From the NCBI RefSeq assembly GCF_013201075.1, contig NZ_CP053708.1:2671501-2735500 (forward strand): 64,000 nucleotides of DNA, in the 5' to 3' direction. Positions 16,570 through 25,219 of the stretch are shown here, piece after piece. The DNA comes from Lichenicola cladoniae. Lineage in GTDB: Bacteria > Pseudomonadota > Alphaproteobacteria > Acetobacterales > Acetobacteraceae. Every line of letters starts with the position of its first letter. The stretch's first letter is position 1. The notes under the pieces are model-generated. The model was not told where the DNA came from, searched no databases, and worked only from the letters and a program-made list of their open reading frames with translations. Both the position numbers and the translations under genes were made by a program.

Positions 16570-17259
16570 ATGAATGCGACGGCCGTGGTTCACCATCCGA
16601 TCGAGGCGGCGATCTTCGACATGGACGGGCTGTTGCTCGACAGCGAACTGCTGGCGATGGAAGCACTGCTCACCGCCGGTGCCGAACTCGGCTACGACAT
16701 GCCGCGCAGCTTCTGCCACTCGATGATCGGATCGTCGCTGGATCTATGCCGAGCGATGGTCGCTGCGAAATACGGGTCGGAGTTTCCGGTCGAGGCGTAT
16801 TTCAAGCTGCAGGAACGGCATCTGCACGCCCTGGTCGCCCAGGGGAAGCTCGCGCTGAAGACCGGCGTGGTGGAGTTGCTCGACCTGCTCGACCAGAGGG
16901 GGATCAAGCATGCGGTCGCCACCTCCTCCGGGCGGGCCCGGACGCTGCACCACCTGGGTATCGTCGGCATCGCCCGGCGCTTCGAGCACATCATCACCCG
17001 TGACGACGTGACCCATCCCAAGCCAGACCCGGAACCGTATCTGCTGGCGGCCTCGCGGCTCGGGGTGTTGCCGACTGCGTGCTTGGCGCTGGAAGATTCG
17101 CATAACGGCGTGCGTGCCGCCCATGCGGCCGGGATGCGCGTGATCATGGTTCCGGACCTGTTGCATCCCAACGAGGAGATGCACGACAAGGCTCACCGGA
17201 TCATGGAGAGCCTGCACGACGTGATCCGGTTCCTGAACGAGGCAAAGGGCCATGGATAA
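16570..17259 (+). CDS. HAD-IA family hydrolase (beta-phosphoglucomutase-like)
   Basis: A 229-residue HAD phosphatase. Motif I is FDMDGLLLDSE (nucleophile Asp 17, general acid Asp 19), motif II AVATSSGRA (Ser/Thr), motif III the Lys in THPKPDPEPYLLAA, and motif IV LALEDSHNGVRAAHAAG. The cap domain between motifs I and II is the small helical type of the phosphoglucomutase/2-deoxyglucose-6-phosphatase group. It likely dephosphorylates or isomerises a sugar phosphate; the substrate is unknown. A good AGGAAG precedes the ATG. Divergent from preT and convergent with the diguanylate cyclase. A piece of this coding sequence recurs in mutated form at 18905-18942. Confidence 0.87.
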   Translation: MNATAVVHHPIEAAIFDMDGLLLDSELLAMEALLTAGAELGYDMPRSFCHSMIGSSLDLCRAMVAAKYGSEFPVEAYFKLQERHLHALVAQGKLALKTGVVELLDLLDQRGIKHAVATSSGRARTLHHLGIVGIARRFEHIITRDDVTHPKPDPEPYLLAASRLGVLPTACLALEDSHNGVRAAHAAGMRVIMVPDLLHPNEEMHDKAHRIMESLHDVIRFLNEAKGHG

Positions 17260-17336
17260 GCATGAATCGGGACCCCGACTGGAAGATCCGGCTGAACATT
17301 CCGGGCCCGACAGCGGCCGGGAGCAGGACAGTTCCC

Positions 17337-18533
17337 CTACAGCGAGTGTGCGCGAGAACTGACGACGCGGTTGCGACCGGCGTGTTTGGCCTGATACATC
17401 AGCAGATCGGATTCGTAGAGCGCGCGCTCGATCCCACCCAACTCGGTCGAGACGGATGTGACGCCGATGCTGACGGTGACCTTTATGAGATGGTTGCGGA
17501 ATCTTGTCTTGGCGATAGCGACCGTTTCCCTCAGGCGCTCGGCCAGTAAGATCGCGCCTGGCAAATCGGTTTCCGGCACCAGGATTGCGAATTCCTCACC
17601 GCCCAGACGCCCGGCGAAATCGGTGCTCCTGAGCACCTCCCGAAAAAACACGGATAACCCGCGCAACATCTCGTCACCCGCTTCATGGCCATACGTATCG
17701 TTGATCTGCTTGAAGTTGTCTGCATCGAGCATCAGCAGGCACAACGGCCGATCATGACGTTCCGCGCGGACGCGCTCCACCTCGCATCTCTCGAGGAAAC
17801 CGCGGCGATTCAGCAGTTCGGTCAACGGGTCGATCGTCGCCAGGCGGGTAATCTCCCCGGTGTAGAAAACGATCCGCTCGATCATCGGGCGGAAGATCAC
17901 GAGGGCTTCGATCATGAGGGTCGCCAGGACGACACCGATGATGCAGAGCTGCAGATCCCTCAATTCGGCCAGGACGCGTTCCGTTTCCCGCTGGTGGATC
18001 TGAACGATCGTGTTCAACTTGCCCAGGAGCGAAACGCGAGCTGCTTCGAACAACCGCGTCCGCGCCGTGGCACCCGCGGGATCCGCCGGTGACAGGCTGG
18101 CGATGAGCCGCGCATCCGCGATGAAGCCGTTCGCCTCCGCTTCCAGCGAATTCTCGCTCCCGACATAGATGCTCTGGATCTGTTGTGTTTCCGTATCACG
18201 CGAGGTCGAGAGCCGGCTCTCCGCACTCAGCCTAGCCTCGGTCGCCTCGAACTCGTCTGTCGCAGTCATCATTGCTGTGCGTGCGGTCATGTCTCCCAGC
18301 TGGTACTCCGCAGCCAGGCTCGCGATGCGCTGCGAAAGCATACGCTGCCGGCCGGAAACGTTGATGATGGCGGCAGTGCCCTGGTTGTGTTGCAACACGT
18401 AGGTGAGCAACAGGTGTGACGCGATGGTCAGGCCAGCTATAATCAGCAGGGCGGTCGCATAGTACCTGGTGAGCCGCCTTGCCGACAGGGGGTTCGCGGA
18501 CTTCAGAGGTTTCACCCGGGGCTGCTCCAGCAC
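17337..18533 (-). CDS. Membrane diguanylate cyclase with NarX/PilJ-like sensor region
   Basis: A 398-residue protein. One membrane helix (about residues 27-48), then a periplasmic four-helix-type region starting IINVSGRQRMLSQRIASLAAEY, which is the NarX/PilJ N-terminal pattern, and a second membrane helix (about 193-220). The C-terminal GGDEF domain carries GGEEF in RLGGEEFAILVPE, so it should make c-di-GMP from two GTP. An inhibitory I-site RSTD lies five residues before GGEEF, allowing product feedback. Start is GTG at 18533; a GTG six codons later with GGAG upstream is an alternative. Its 3' end faces the HAD gene. The ligand of the sensor region is unknown. Confidence 0.88.
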   Translation of the reverse strand: MLEQPRVKPLKSANPLSARRLTRYYATALLIIAGLTIASHLLLTYVLQHNQGTAAIINVSGRQRMLSQRIASLAAEYQLGDMTARTAMMTATDEFEATEARLSAESRLSTSRDTETQQIQSIYVGSENSLEAEANGFIADARLIASLSPADPAGATARTRLFEAARVSLLGKLNTIVQIHQRETERVLAELRDLQLCIIGVVLATLMIEALVIFRPMIERIVFYTGEITRLATIDPLTELLNRRGFLERCEVERVRAERHDRPLCLLMLDADNFKQINDTYGHEAGDEMLRGLSVFFREVLRSTDFAGRLGGEEFAILVPETDLPGAILLAERLRETVAIAKTRFRNHLIKVTVSIGVTSVSTELGGIERALYESDLLMYQAKHAGRNRVVSSRAHSL

Positions 18534-18904
18534 ATCAAGCTATCCTCGGGTCCGGTCGATGCTCATGTGTCTTTTCCGCTAGAACGTGCTGATGAGAGAT
18601 GGATCAGGAAGCCCGGAACCATATCTCATCCGCGCATCATCTCGGGAGACGGACGTCCCTGGACACTCCAGGGATTAGTCTCAAGTTCGACTGGTCCGCC
18701 GCCTTCTCCTGGCATTCATAGCATGACCAGCCAAACCGGTGATGCAGTAGTTGAAGGTTCGGCTGTAAATGACCGGGAGCCGAAAATTTGGACGGCTTGA
18801 CGGAGACGACACTCTGTCGCGGAAACGGAGAAGGATCGCATGGTACTGCATCAGGACCGGCGGTTCTTCAGGGTCGACGACGGGCGAAATTGCTCGGGAA
18901 ATCC

Positions 18905-18942
18905 AGAGAGGGATCAAGCACGCGGTCGCCACCTCCTCCAAA
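18905..18942 (+). pseudogene. Short remnant matching the HAD hydrolase gene
   Basis: About 38 bases that read GIKHAVATSS-ARA in frame are nearly identical to part of the HAD gene at 16892-16930 (motif II region), with a 30-base core differing at one base. No flanking HAD sequence is recognisable. It lies in a 420-base stretch (18534-18953) between two c-di-GMP genes that otherwise holds no supported gene. It is best seen as a decayed duplicate. Confidence 0.5.
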
Positions 18943-18953
18943 CCGGCTCGGGC

Positions 18954-21407
18954 TCAGGCGTCGATCGGGCGCTGGCGCAGAAACCGTTGCAGGGCGGCGC
19001 GGGGCGGCACCGGCGGCCCCACCTGCGCCAGAAGATACCGTCGAATGAAATGCTCGACATTCTTTTGCGGTATCGGGTGCCCGAGCAGGAATCCCTGCAG
19101 CTCATGACAGCCTCTGGCGCACAGCAGATCGAACTGCTCGATGGTCTCGACACCTTCGGCCGTGACTTGAAGGTTGAGGCTCCGGCACATGGCGATGATC
19201 GCGCTGACGATGGCGCGCGATCCCTCGTCTGCTTCCATGCGCTGGACGAAGGAGCGATCGACCTTCAGCTTGTCGAACGGGAAAAGCTGCAGATACGACA
19301 GGCTCGAGTAACCGGTGCCGAAATCATCGAGCACCAGGCGTACGCCGATATCGCGCAGTTCGGTGAGGGCTCGGATCGCACCCTCGGTATTTTCCATCAG
19401 CACGCCCTCGGTGATTTCCAGCTCCAGCCGGTTGGCCGGCAGACCGGTCTCCGCCAGGATGGTCGTCACCGTTGACCGCAAGTCGCTGCGCAGAAACTGG
19501 GCCGGCGACAGGTTGACCCCGACCCGGCAGGGAACATCCCATCCTGACGCCGCAAGACACGCGGTCCGCATGACCCATTCGCCGAGTGGGATGATGAGGC
19601 CACATGCTTCCGCGACCGGGACGAACTGCGCCGGAGAAACCAGGCCGAGGGTCGGATGCATCCACCGCACCAACGCCTCGAAGGCGACCAGTTCGAGATT
19701 GGTGTCGAAGATCGGCTGGAAGTGCAAGGCGAACTCGTTCCGCAGCAACGCGGCGCGCAGATCCTGTTCCATCGCACGCCGTTCGCGCAGATCCACTTCC
19801 ATGCTGCTCTCGAACATCCGGTACCAGCCAAGCCCGTGCTCCTTTGCCTGGTACAGGGCGATGTCGGCGTTCTTCAGCAGCTCGGCCGCAGTACGGCCGT
19901 CCTGCGGATACAGGGCAATGCCGACGCTCACGCCGACGCTCAGTTCCTGTCCGTCGATGCAGAAGCTTGGTTCCAGGCAAGCGATCAGGCGCCGGGCAAG
20001 CTGCGTCGCCTGCTCTGGCTGCGCGCCCGACGTTTGCAACACGACGAATTCGTCACCGCCGACACGGGCTACGAAGTCGTTGACGCGTAGATCCTTACGC
20101 AGCCGTGTCGCCACCTGGTAGAGCAACTGGTCGCCGACCACGTGTCCGCGCGTGTCGTTGACGATTTTGAAGCTGTCGAGATCGAGGAAGAGCACCGCCA
20201 TCGACGCGCCTGTCAGCGCCGCCAGGTCAAGCGCCAGATCCAGGCTCTCGCTGAGTAACACACGGTTCGGCAGCTCGGTGAGCATGTCGTGGTGGGCGAG
20301 GAAGCGGATCCGTTCTTCCGAAGCCAGTCTCTGGCGCACGTCGCGCAGCGCGGTGACCAGCGCTGGACGGCCACCATGGCTGATCACCCGCGACACGATC
20401 TCGACCGGCATTCGGACGCCGCTGGCGGATAGGATATTGGTCTGTACCGGTGCAGTTCCCCGAAGCCCGCTCCATAGCGTGGCGTCGCCGTCCGGCGTCA
20501 TGAAACGGGACAGCTGGCTCGCACGCAGCACGCCAAGCGGCAGGCCGAGAAGTGCTGCTATGCTCTCGTTGCCATCGATGATGTCGCCATCCCGGTGGAT
20601 CAGGATTCCCTCCAGAGTGCTGTCGGCCAGTTGACGGAAGCGGTCGGCGTCCATCCGGTCCCGCGCCGCGACACGGTTGTCGACCAGAGACCCGGTCAGG
20701 CTGAGCACCAGCACCGCGACCGCTTCGGCCGCCGCGATGATGGCGATCGGCGAGGAAGCCAGGTCATCCGGCTGACTGACGGCTTCCATCCAGGCATCGA
20801 ACGGCAGGATGGCGGCGAGTGATCCGAAGCAGAGCACGCTGATTGCCAACACGGTCAACCCGTGCCCGATTATCCAGGGGCGGCGTCGACGGGAATGCTG
20901 GCTGCTTTCCCACAAGGCAAACGTAGACAGCGCAGCGCCAAGCACCATGACAGCGAGAATGGCGGTGAGGTCGTAGGCCAGCGCAAAGGGCCGCACCAAC
21001 CCTGCCATGCCGGTGAACAGCATGCAGGAGAACCCACAGGCCAACAACGAGCCGCCGAGCATGGCGTTGCGAGCCGACCGGTGACCGAATTTCTGGATTG
21101 CACCCGCCGCCATGCCGCTCAGGAGCGACATGGCAAGCGCCGGGACGACCCAATGCAGCGGAATGTTAAGCCTGAGCCTGGGATAGGTTCCGGCCAGTGC
21201 CGTGATGAAGGTCACCCAGGAGACCAGGGTCACGACCATGCCGAACGATGCTGTCGTGACGGCGACGGCCACGGCAGGGCGTCGTCCGGGCGGACGACGC
21301 CGAATGATCAGCATCAACGTGGCACTACCGCATATGGCTTCCAGCAGAACCAGCACGACCATGCGCGGATCGTGGTAGCGCAACAGTGCGGCGATGAGAT
21401 GGGTCAA
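18954..21407 (-). CDS. GGDEF-EAL c-di-GMP protein with PAS and degenerate MHYT membrane domain
   Basis: About 817 residues from TTG 21407: an N-terminal membrane part of seven helices, a PAS domain (LADSTLEGILIHRDGDIIDGN), GGDEF and EAL. GGDEF is intact (VARVGGDEFVVL) with an I-site RVND five residues before it. EAL is also intact: VAFEALVRW, VGVNLSPAQF, LEITEGVLMEN, DDFGTGYSS, KVDRSF, AEGVET. Either activity is possible. The membrane part aligns with MHYT domains, but the three motif positions read WVTFITALAG, SCMLFTGMAG and SVLCFGSLAA: all His are gone. The TTG start puts the first helix at the right place and leaves 43 bases after the TonB-receptor stop; a longer reading from 21515 would overlap that gene. 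Last gene of the YfiR-TonB receptor operon. Confidence 0.87.
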   Translation of the reverse strand: MTHLIAALLRYHDPRMVVLVLLEAICGSATLMLIIRRRPPGRRPAVAVAVTTASFGMVVTLVSWVTFITALAGTYPRLRLNIPLHWVVPALAMSLLSGMAAGAIQKFGHRSARNAMLGGSLLACGFSCMLFTGMAGLVRPFALAYDLTAILAVMVLGAALSTFALWESSQHSRRRRPWIIGHGLTVLAISVLCFGSLAAILPFDAWMEAVSQPDDLASSPIAIIAAAEAVAVLVLSLTGSLVDNRVAARDRMDADRFRQLADSTLEGILIHRDGDIIDGNESIAALLGLPLGVLRASQLSRFMTPDGDATLWSGLRGTAPVQTNILSASGVRMPVEIVSRVISHGGRPALVTALRDVRQRLASEERIRFLAHHDMLTELPNRVLLSESLDLALDLAALTGASMAVLFLDLDSFKIVNDTRGHVVGDQLLYQVATRLRKDLRVNDFVARVGGDEFVVLQTSGAQPEQATQLARRLIACLEPSFCIDGQELSVGVSVGIALYPQDGRTAAELLKNADIALYQAKEHGLGWYRMFESSMEVDLRERRAMEQDLRAALLRNEFALHFQPIFDTNLELVAFEALVRWMHPTLGLVSPAQFVPVAEACGLIIPLGEWVMRTACLAASGWDVPCRVGVNLSPAQFLRSDLRSTVTTILAETGLPANRLELEITEGVLMENTEGAIRALTELRDIGVRLVLDDFGTGYSSLSYLQLFPFDKLKVDRSFVQRMEADEGSRAIVSAIIAMCRSLNLQVTAEGVETIEQFDLLCARGCHELQGFLLGHPIPQKNVEHFIRRYLLAQVGPPVPPRAALQRFLRQRPIDA

Positions 21408-21450
21408 CGGCCGCGAGCCTCGACGCAGGTCCGGGTCTGGTGGAATGGCA

Positions 21451-23454
21451 TCAGAACTTGACCTCGATGCCACCGACAAAGCGCCGGTTGACCTGCAGTC
21501 CGGCGGTCCGGGCAAGACTCTGCTGGTTCAATTGCTCCACCAGAAGCGACGCGGTGATCCGGTTCGTCAAACGATAGCCCAGGCGGACATTCATGGTGAT
21601 GTAGTTTGGCACAGTCACCGGTGCTATGACCCGGGTGTCCAGGTCGATCCTGAAATCCTGGATATGCGACTGCCAACGGGCCTGCATGTCGAGGTCCAGC
21701 CGTCTCCAGCTATAGCCGGCCCCCACGATGACGGAATGGGTCGGCGACTGCCGCTGGTAGCTGACCGATGCCGCGGAAAACAGTTCAGCCTCGGGCGTAT
21801 CGTCATGCACGAGGGCCAGGGCGTAGCTCAGGTTCCAGCGCAGCCCGGACCGACTGCGGCCCTTGATGCCGATCTCGCCGCCGACTTCACTGCTGTCGCC
21901 GAAGTTGCGGGCAATGAACACCGGAGCACCATTCGGAAGCACGGTGATACCCGAGCCGAACGGGGAGCCGATGGCGGTGGTGGTGCGTTGAGCGAAAACC
22001 GATACCCGCAACATGGCACCGAATGCCGGCAGCCGGCGGTCCAGGTCGACCTCGTAATTCTGGACTGCCGAAGGCTGCAGTCCTGCGTTGCCTGCCACGA
22101 TGGTGCCGCTGAAGTTTCGTGCGTAGCCGAAATCCACCAGGCTCGGCAGCTGGACGGCGCGGGCAGCCGTGAGCCGGACCGTATCGAAGTCGGTAACCTT
22201 CAGGACCGCACCACTGTTGAAACTCGGCTCGATGAGGTCGACGTCATGATAGACGCCGCCGGCTCCCGGCAACTCGAACTGGGCGCCCTGATGGCTGACC
22301 GAGACATCGTCCACACGAACGGCGTTGGTCAGCGACAGGTTTCGCAAGATCTGCCAATCCCACATCAATGAGCCGGCGACGATGCTGTAGCCGATGCGAC
22401 CGTTGAAGCTTTCCAGCGACGAAGCCACATTGTTGCGATATTCGGCAGCAAGGCGGAACGCGTGGTTTCGTCCGAACTTAACCAGATCGCTGGCTTGAAC
22501 AACTACGACATCTTCCTGCCAGTGATCGTTGGTGACCGTCTGATTGTCCGACGTCCGGTTCTCGTTGCGATAGGCATCGAGCTTCAGCGTGCCGAGGCCG
22601 GTATCGGCGGACAATCGACTGCTCAGGCTGTTGGCCTTGAAGCCGACCGGCGTATAGGAGCCGATATCGATGTAGTAGTTGCTGTCGACGCTGCCGATCG
22701 ATCCGGCGAGATCCCATTCGATACCGGGCGCAAGCTGGAAACGCGCATCCAGGGCGACCGAGCCACTATGCGGCTGCTGTCCAGTATTTCCGGCGGCATT
22801 GCCCCTGAATTCGGTAGAACGAAAACCTTCCGCCGACAGGCGTATGCCCATGCGGCCAGGGTCCTGCACGGTGGCGACAGCTTCGCCATAAGCCAGGCTC
22901 TGGCTGCCGCCTTCAACACGGGCGGCAATCGTTTTGTCGCGTAACGGATCGTAGGTGACGATATTGATCACGCCGGATACCGCATTGAAGCCATACAGCG
23001 CCGAACTGGGCCCCTTGATGATCTCGATCTGGCGGATTGCGCTCAACGCGACGGGGATCAGCGGCCAGACCGTAAGCCCGTAATCGTCCTCATAGACCTG
23101 CCTTCCATCGAGCAGCACCAGGACGCGGGGGTTCAAGGCGGTATTATAGCCGCGAATGCCGACGGCAGCATCCTGCATGCCATAGGGGCGGACATCGAGT
23201 CCGGCGACAAAATTAAGCACGTCCGGCAGATTGTCCGCGCCCGAGAGGCGGATATCCTCGGCGGTCACGATATCCATCTCGGCCGGCACGTCGCTCGCCC
23301 GCTGGGGTTTGCCCGTGGCGGAGTCTGTGACCGGCTCACCGAACAACTGCTCGAAAGCGGCGTGATCGAGGGACTGGGCATGGGCCGGAGAGGCAGTCGC
23401 CGCCAGCAGCGTATACGTGACCGGCAGCAACGCGAGACGCGGAAAGCTGATCAT
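21451..23454 (-). CDS. TonB-dependent receptor-like outer membrane protein
   Basis: A 667-residue protein with a Sec signal peptide (cleavage near SPAHAQS). The plug domain holds VPAEMDIVTAEDIRLSGADNLPDVLNFVAGLDV, VGIRGYNTALNPRVLVLLDGRQVY and IEIIKGPSSALYGFNAVSGVINIVT. The C-terminal barrel ends with alternating residues and a terminal Phe (RFVGGIEVKF), as expected for BAM insertion. Such receptors import siderophores, cobalamin or other large ligands with TonB energy, and some signal instead. The ATG at 23454 overlaps the stop of the YfiR-like gene (ATGA), and a GGDEF-EAL gene follows. That context suggests a sensing or signalling receptor; the ligand is unknown. No TonB box is obvious to me. 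Confidence 0.86.
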   Translation of the reverse strand: MISFPRLALLPVTYTLLAATASPAHAQSLDHAAFEQLFGEPVTDSATGKPQRASDVPAEMDIVTAEDIRLSGADNLPDVLNFVAGLDVRPYGMQDAAVGIRGYNTALNPRVLVLLDGRQVYEDDYGLTVWPLIPVALSAIRQIEIIKGPSSALYGFNAVSGVINIVTYDPLRDKTIAARVEGGSQSLAYGEAVATVQDPGRMGIRLSAEGFRSTEFRGNAAGNTGQQPHSGSVALDARFQLAPGIEWDLAGSIGSVDSNYYIDIGSYTPVGFKANSLSSRLSADTGLGTLKLDAYRNENRTSDNQTVTNDHWQEDVVVVQASDLVKFGRNHAFRLAAEYRNNVASSLESFNGRIGYSIVAGSLMWDWQILRNLSLTNAVRVDDVSVSHQGAQFELPGAGGVYHDVDLIEPSFNSGAVLKVTDFDTVRLTAARAVQLPSLVDFGYARNFSGTIVAGNAGLQPSAVQNYEVDLDRRLPAFGAMLRVSVFAQRTTTAIGSPFGSGITVLPNGAPVFIARNFGDSSEVGGEIGIKGRSRSGLRWNLSYALALVHDDTPEAELFSAASVSYQRQSPTHSVIVGAGYSWRRLDLDMQARWQSHIQDFRIDLDTRVIAPVTVPNYITMNVRLGYRLTNRITASLLVEQLNQQSLARTAGLQVNRRFVGGIEVKF

Positions 23455-23999
23455 ATCTCGACAACCATCATGCGGAACGCGGTCGCGAAATGCACTCCAT
23501 CCGCGGCCGCGTTCGCTGCGCTGAGAACGATGCTGACCGTGGGCTCCGTGCCGATCGCAACGGTGCAGGCGCCGTGCTGCACCTGCTCCGGATGCCGGGT
23601 CAGGCATGGCACGTGACGCTGCTTGAGGCTGGCGCCCAAAAGCGTCTGATCCACCCCGGTCGTGGCAAATATGGCGCCGTAACCAACGACCGTAGCCAGT
23701 TTATCCTGCGCGACCAGGCATGGGCGCAGGGTCAGGCTACCGACGGAGAGACCGTGGCCGGCCAGCCCAGCCAACGCGACAGCCTCGGCCCGTGAAGCGG
23801 CGTCGGAGGGGTTGAATACGATCGCGAGAACCAACTCGCCGGAGACCGGATCGTCCAAAAAATGCAACACGCGCGCTGCGATCTGCAGGTCCTGCAACGT
23901 TGGCGCTCTCTCCTCGACGGGCCCGGATGCCGACAGCATCAGGATCGCTGTGACGAGGCAGGGCGTCCGATACAGGGCAGATGTCTTGAACGCGCTCAC
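23451..23999 (-). CDS. YfiR-like small periplasmic protein
   Basis: A 182-residue protein with a hydrophobic N-terminal signal (about residues 10-26). The mature part has alternating beta/alpha pattern ending in VSIVLSAANAAADGVHFATAFRMMVVEI, which resembles the C-terminal strand-helix of the YfiR/DUF4154 family. YfiR proteins are periplasmic repressors of membrane diguanylate cyclases in Pseudomonas. The first gene of a three-gene operon with a TonB receptor and a GGDEF-EAL protein, a setting in which YfiR-like genes are often seen. GTG start at 23999 with AGGGGG close upstream. An IS30 element begins 108 bases upstream of it. The family match is by pattern and context, so moderate. Confidence 0.62.
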   Translation of the reverse strand: MSAFKTSALYRTPCLVTAILMLSASGPVEERAPTLQDLQIAARVLHFLDDPVSGELVLAIVFNPSDAASRAEAVALAGLAGHGLSVGSLTLRPCLVAQDKLATVVGYGAIFATTGVDQTLLGASLKQRHVPCLTRHPEQVQHGACTVAIGTEPTVSIVLSAANAAADGVHFATAFRMMVVEI

Positions 24000-24106
24000 G
24001 ATCCCCCTGATCCGCCGCCGTCGGAGATGGTCGTTTACAGACCGTTACGGGGTTTAGATAGGTTATGTCATAGGATTTCGATTTGGATGTGGCTTATTTA
24101 TTACTT

Positions 24107-24141
24107 GGCGGATTCAAGTTCCGGAGCGAACACCCACGCCG
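24107..24141 (+). repeat. IS30 terminal inverted repeat, transposase 3' end
   Basis: Thirty-five bases starting GGCGGATTCAAGTTCC and ending CACCCACGCCG; exact reverse complement of 25185-25219. It contains the transposase stop (TGA on the minus strand at 24116-24114). Confidence 0.92.
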
Positions 24142-25160
24142 AAGACTTTGTTTACACCAGCCTGCCCGGCCAGCAACATGCTGAATTGCTCGCTTGGCGT
24201 CGCGTAGTCGAGCGTCTTTCGAGGACGGCTATTCAGGCTGTCGGCAACGATGTCGAGATCGTCCTGATCCAAGCCCGACAGAGCCGTGCCTTTCGGGAAA
24301 TACTGGCGCAGCAGACCATTGGTGTTTTCGTTGGAGCCACGCTGCCAAGGTGAGTGAGGGTCGGCGAAGAAGATCCTCATGCCAGTGCTCAGCGCCACGC
24401 TTTCGTGCTGTGCCATTTCCTTGCCTTGGTCGTAGGTCAGCGTCTTGCGCAAAGATGCGGGAATGGCATTCAGCGCGCCGGAGAAAGCGCTCGCCACCAC
24501 ATCGGACTTGCGCGTAGGCATGTGCACCAGCACCACAAAGCGGCTTGTCCGCTCGACCAACGTGCCGATGGCACTCGCTCCGCCGGTGCCCAGAATAAGA
24601 TCGCCTTCCCAATGGCCCGGGACCAGCCGGCCCTCGATTTCCTCAGGTCGTTCCTTGATGTTGGTCATGTTGCAAAGTTTGCCGCGGCGTTCGCTGCCCT
24701 TTGGCTTGCGGCCGCGCATTGGCTTGTCCTGTCGCAAATACGAGATCAGCTCACGGCGTAGTTCACCGCGCGGCAAGGCGTAAATCGCCGTGTAGATTGC
24801 CTCGTGCGATACCGACAGACCAGGTGGCTGCTCCGTTCCCGCCTCCATCCGCTTACGCCTGCCCGATATCTGCTCGGGGGACCAACCCAGACGCAAAAGC
24901 CCCGCCACACGGCCGAACAGCTCACCATCATGCGCCAGAACAGGCCTGCGTCCAGTCAGGCGACGATCTGCCTCGGCCTGCGTCGCCGCAGCCTGCGCCC
25001 GGTAGGAGGTCGCGCCGCCATGCCGATTGATCTCGTCCGAAATCATGCCCGCAGAGCGATCCAAGTCGCGTGCAATCGCCCGCACGCCCCAGCTATCACA
25101 AAGGCGAACCTCGATCATCGATCGATCAAACACCGTTAGCTTACGTCGTTGCCCTGCCAT
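24114..25160 (-). CDS. IS30-family DDE transposase
   Basis: A 348-residue transposase. The N-terminal helix-turn-helix (about residues 8-45, MIEVRLCDSWGVRAIARDLDRSAGMISDEINRHGG) binds the element ends. The catalytic core shows the IS30 DDE residues in GHWEGDLILG (Asp), LTYDQGKEMAQHE (Asp) and NENTNGLLRQYFPKGT (Glu), plus HSPWQRGSNEN just before the Glu. It cuts and joins the element ends in IS30 transposition. The ATG at 25160 lies 25 bases inside the right repeat. The frame is complete with no stop or shift, so it should be functional. Confidence 0.95.
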   Translation of the reverse strand: MAGQRRKLTVFDRSMIEVRLCDSWGVRAIARDLDRSAGMISDEINRHGGATSYRAQAAATQAEADRRLTGRRPVLAHDGELFGRVAGLLRLGWSPEQISGRRKRMEAGTEQPPGLSVSHEAIYTAIYALPRGELRRELISYLRQDKPMRGRKPKGSERRGKLCNMTNIKERPEEIEGRLVPGHWEGDLILGTGGASAIGTLVERTSRFVVLVHMPTRKSDVVASAFSGALNAIPASLRKTLTYDQGKEMAQHESVALSTGMRIFFADPHSPWQRGSNENTNGLLRQYFPKGTALSGLDQDDLDIVADSLNSRPRKTLDYATPSEQFSMLLAGQAGVNKVFGVGVRSGT

Positions 25161-25184
25161 CCCACCACCCTACACCCGTTGGCC

Positions 25185-25219
25185 CGGCGTGGGTGTTCGC
25201 TCCGGAACTTGAATCCGCC
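25185..25219 (-). repeat. IS30 terminal inverted repeat, transposase 5' end
   Basis: Exact reverse complement of 24107-24141. The transposase start is at 25160, so this repeat and the next 24 bases hold its promoter region. Confidence 0.92.

Larger units (their letters stand above)
24107..25219 (-). mobile_element. Complete IS30-family insertion sequence (1113 bp)
   Basis: Bounded by identical 35-base terminal inverted repeats (24107-24141 and 25185-25219) and flanked by a 3-base direct repeat CTT (24104-24106 and 25220-25222), as expected for IS30-type insertion. It carries a single full-length transposase whose stop codon lies inside the left repeat. The perfect ends and intact gene suggest recent and possibly active insertion. 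It lies just upstream of the YfiR operon, with its transposase reading toward it. Confidence 0.93.
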
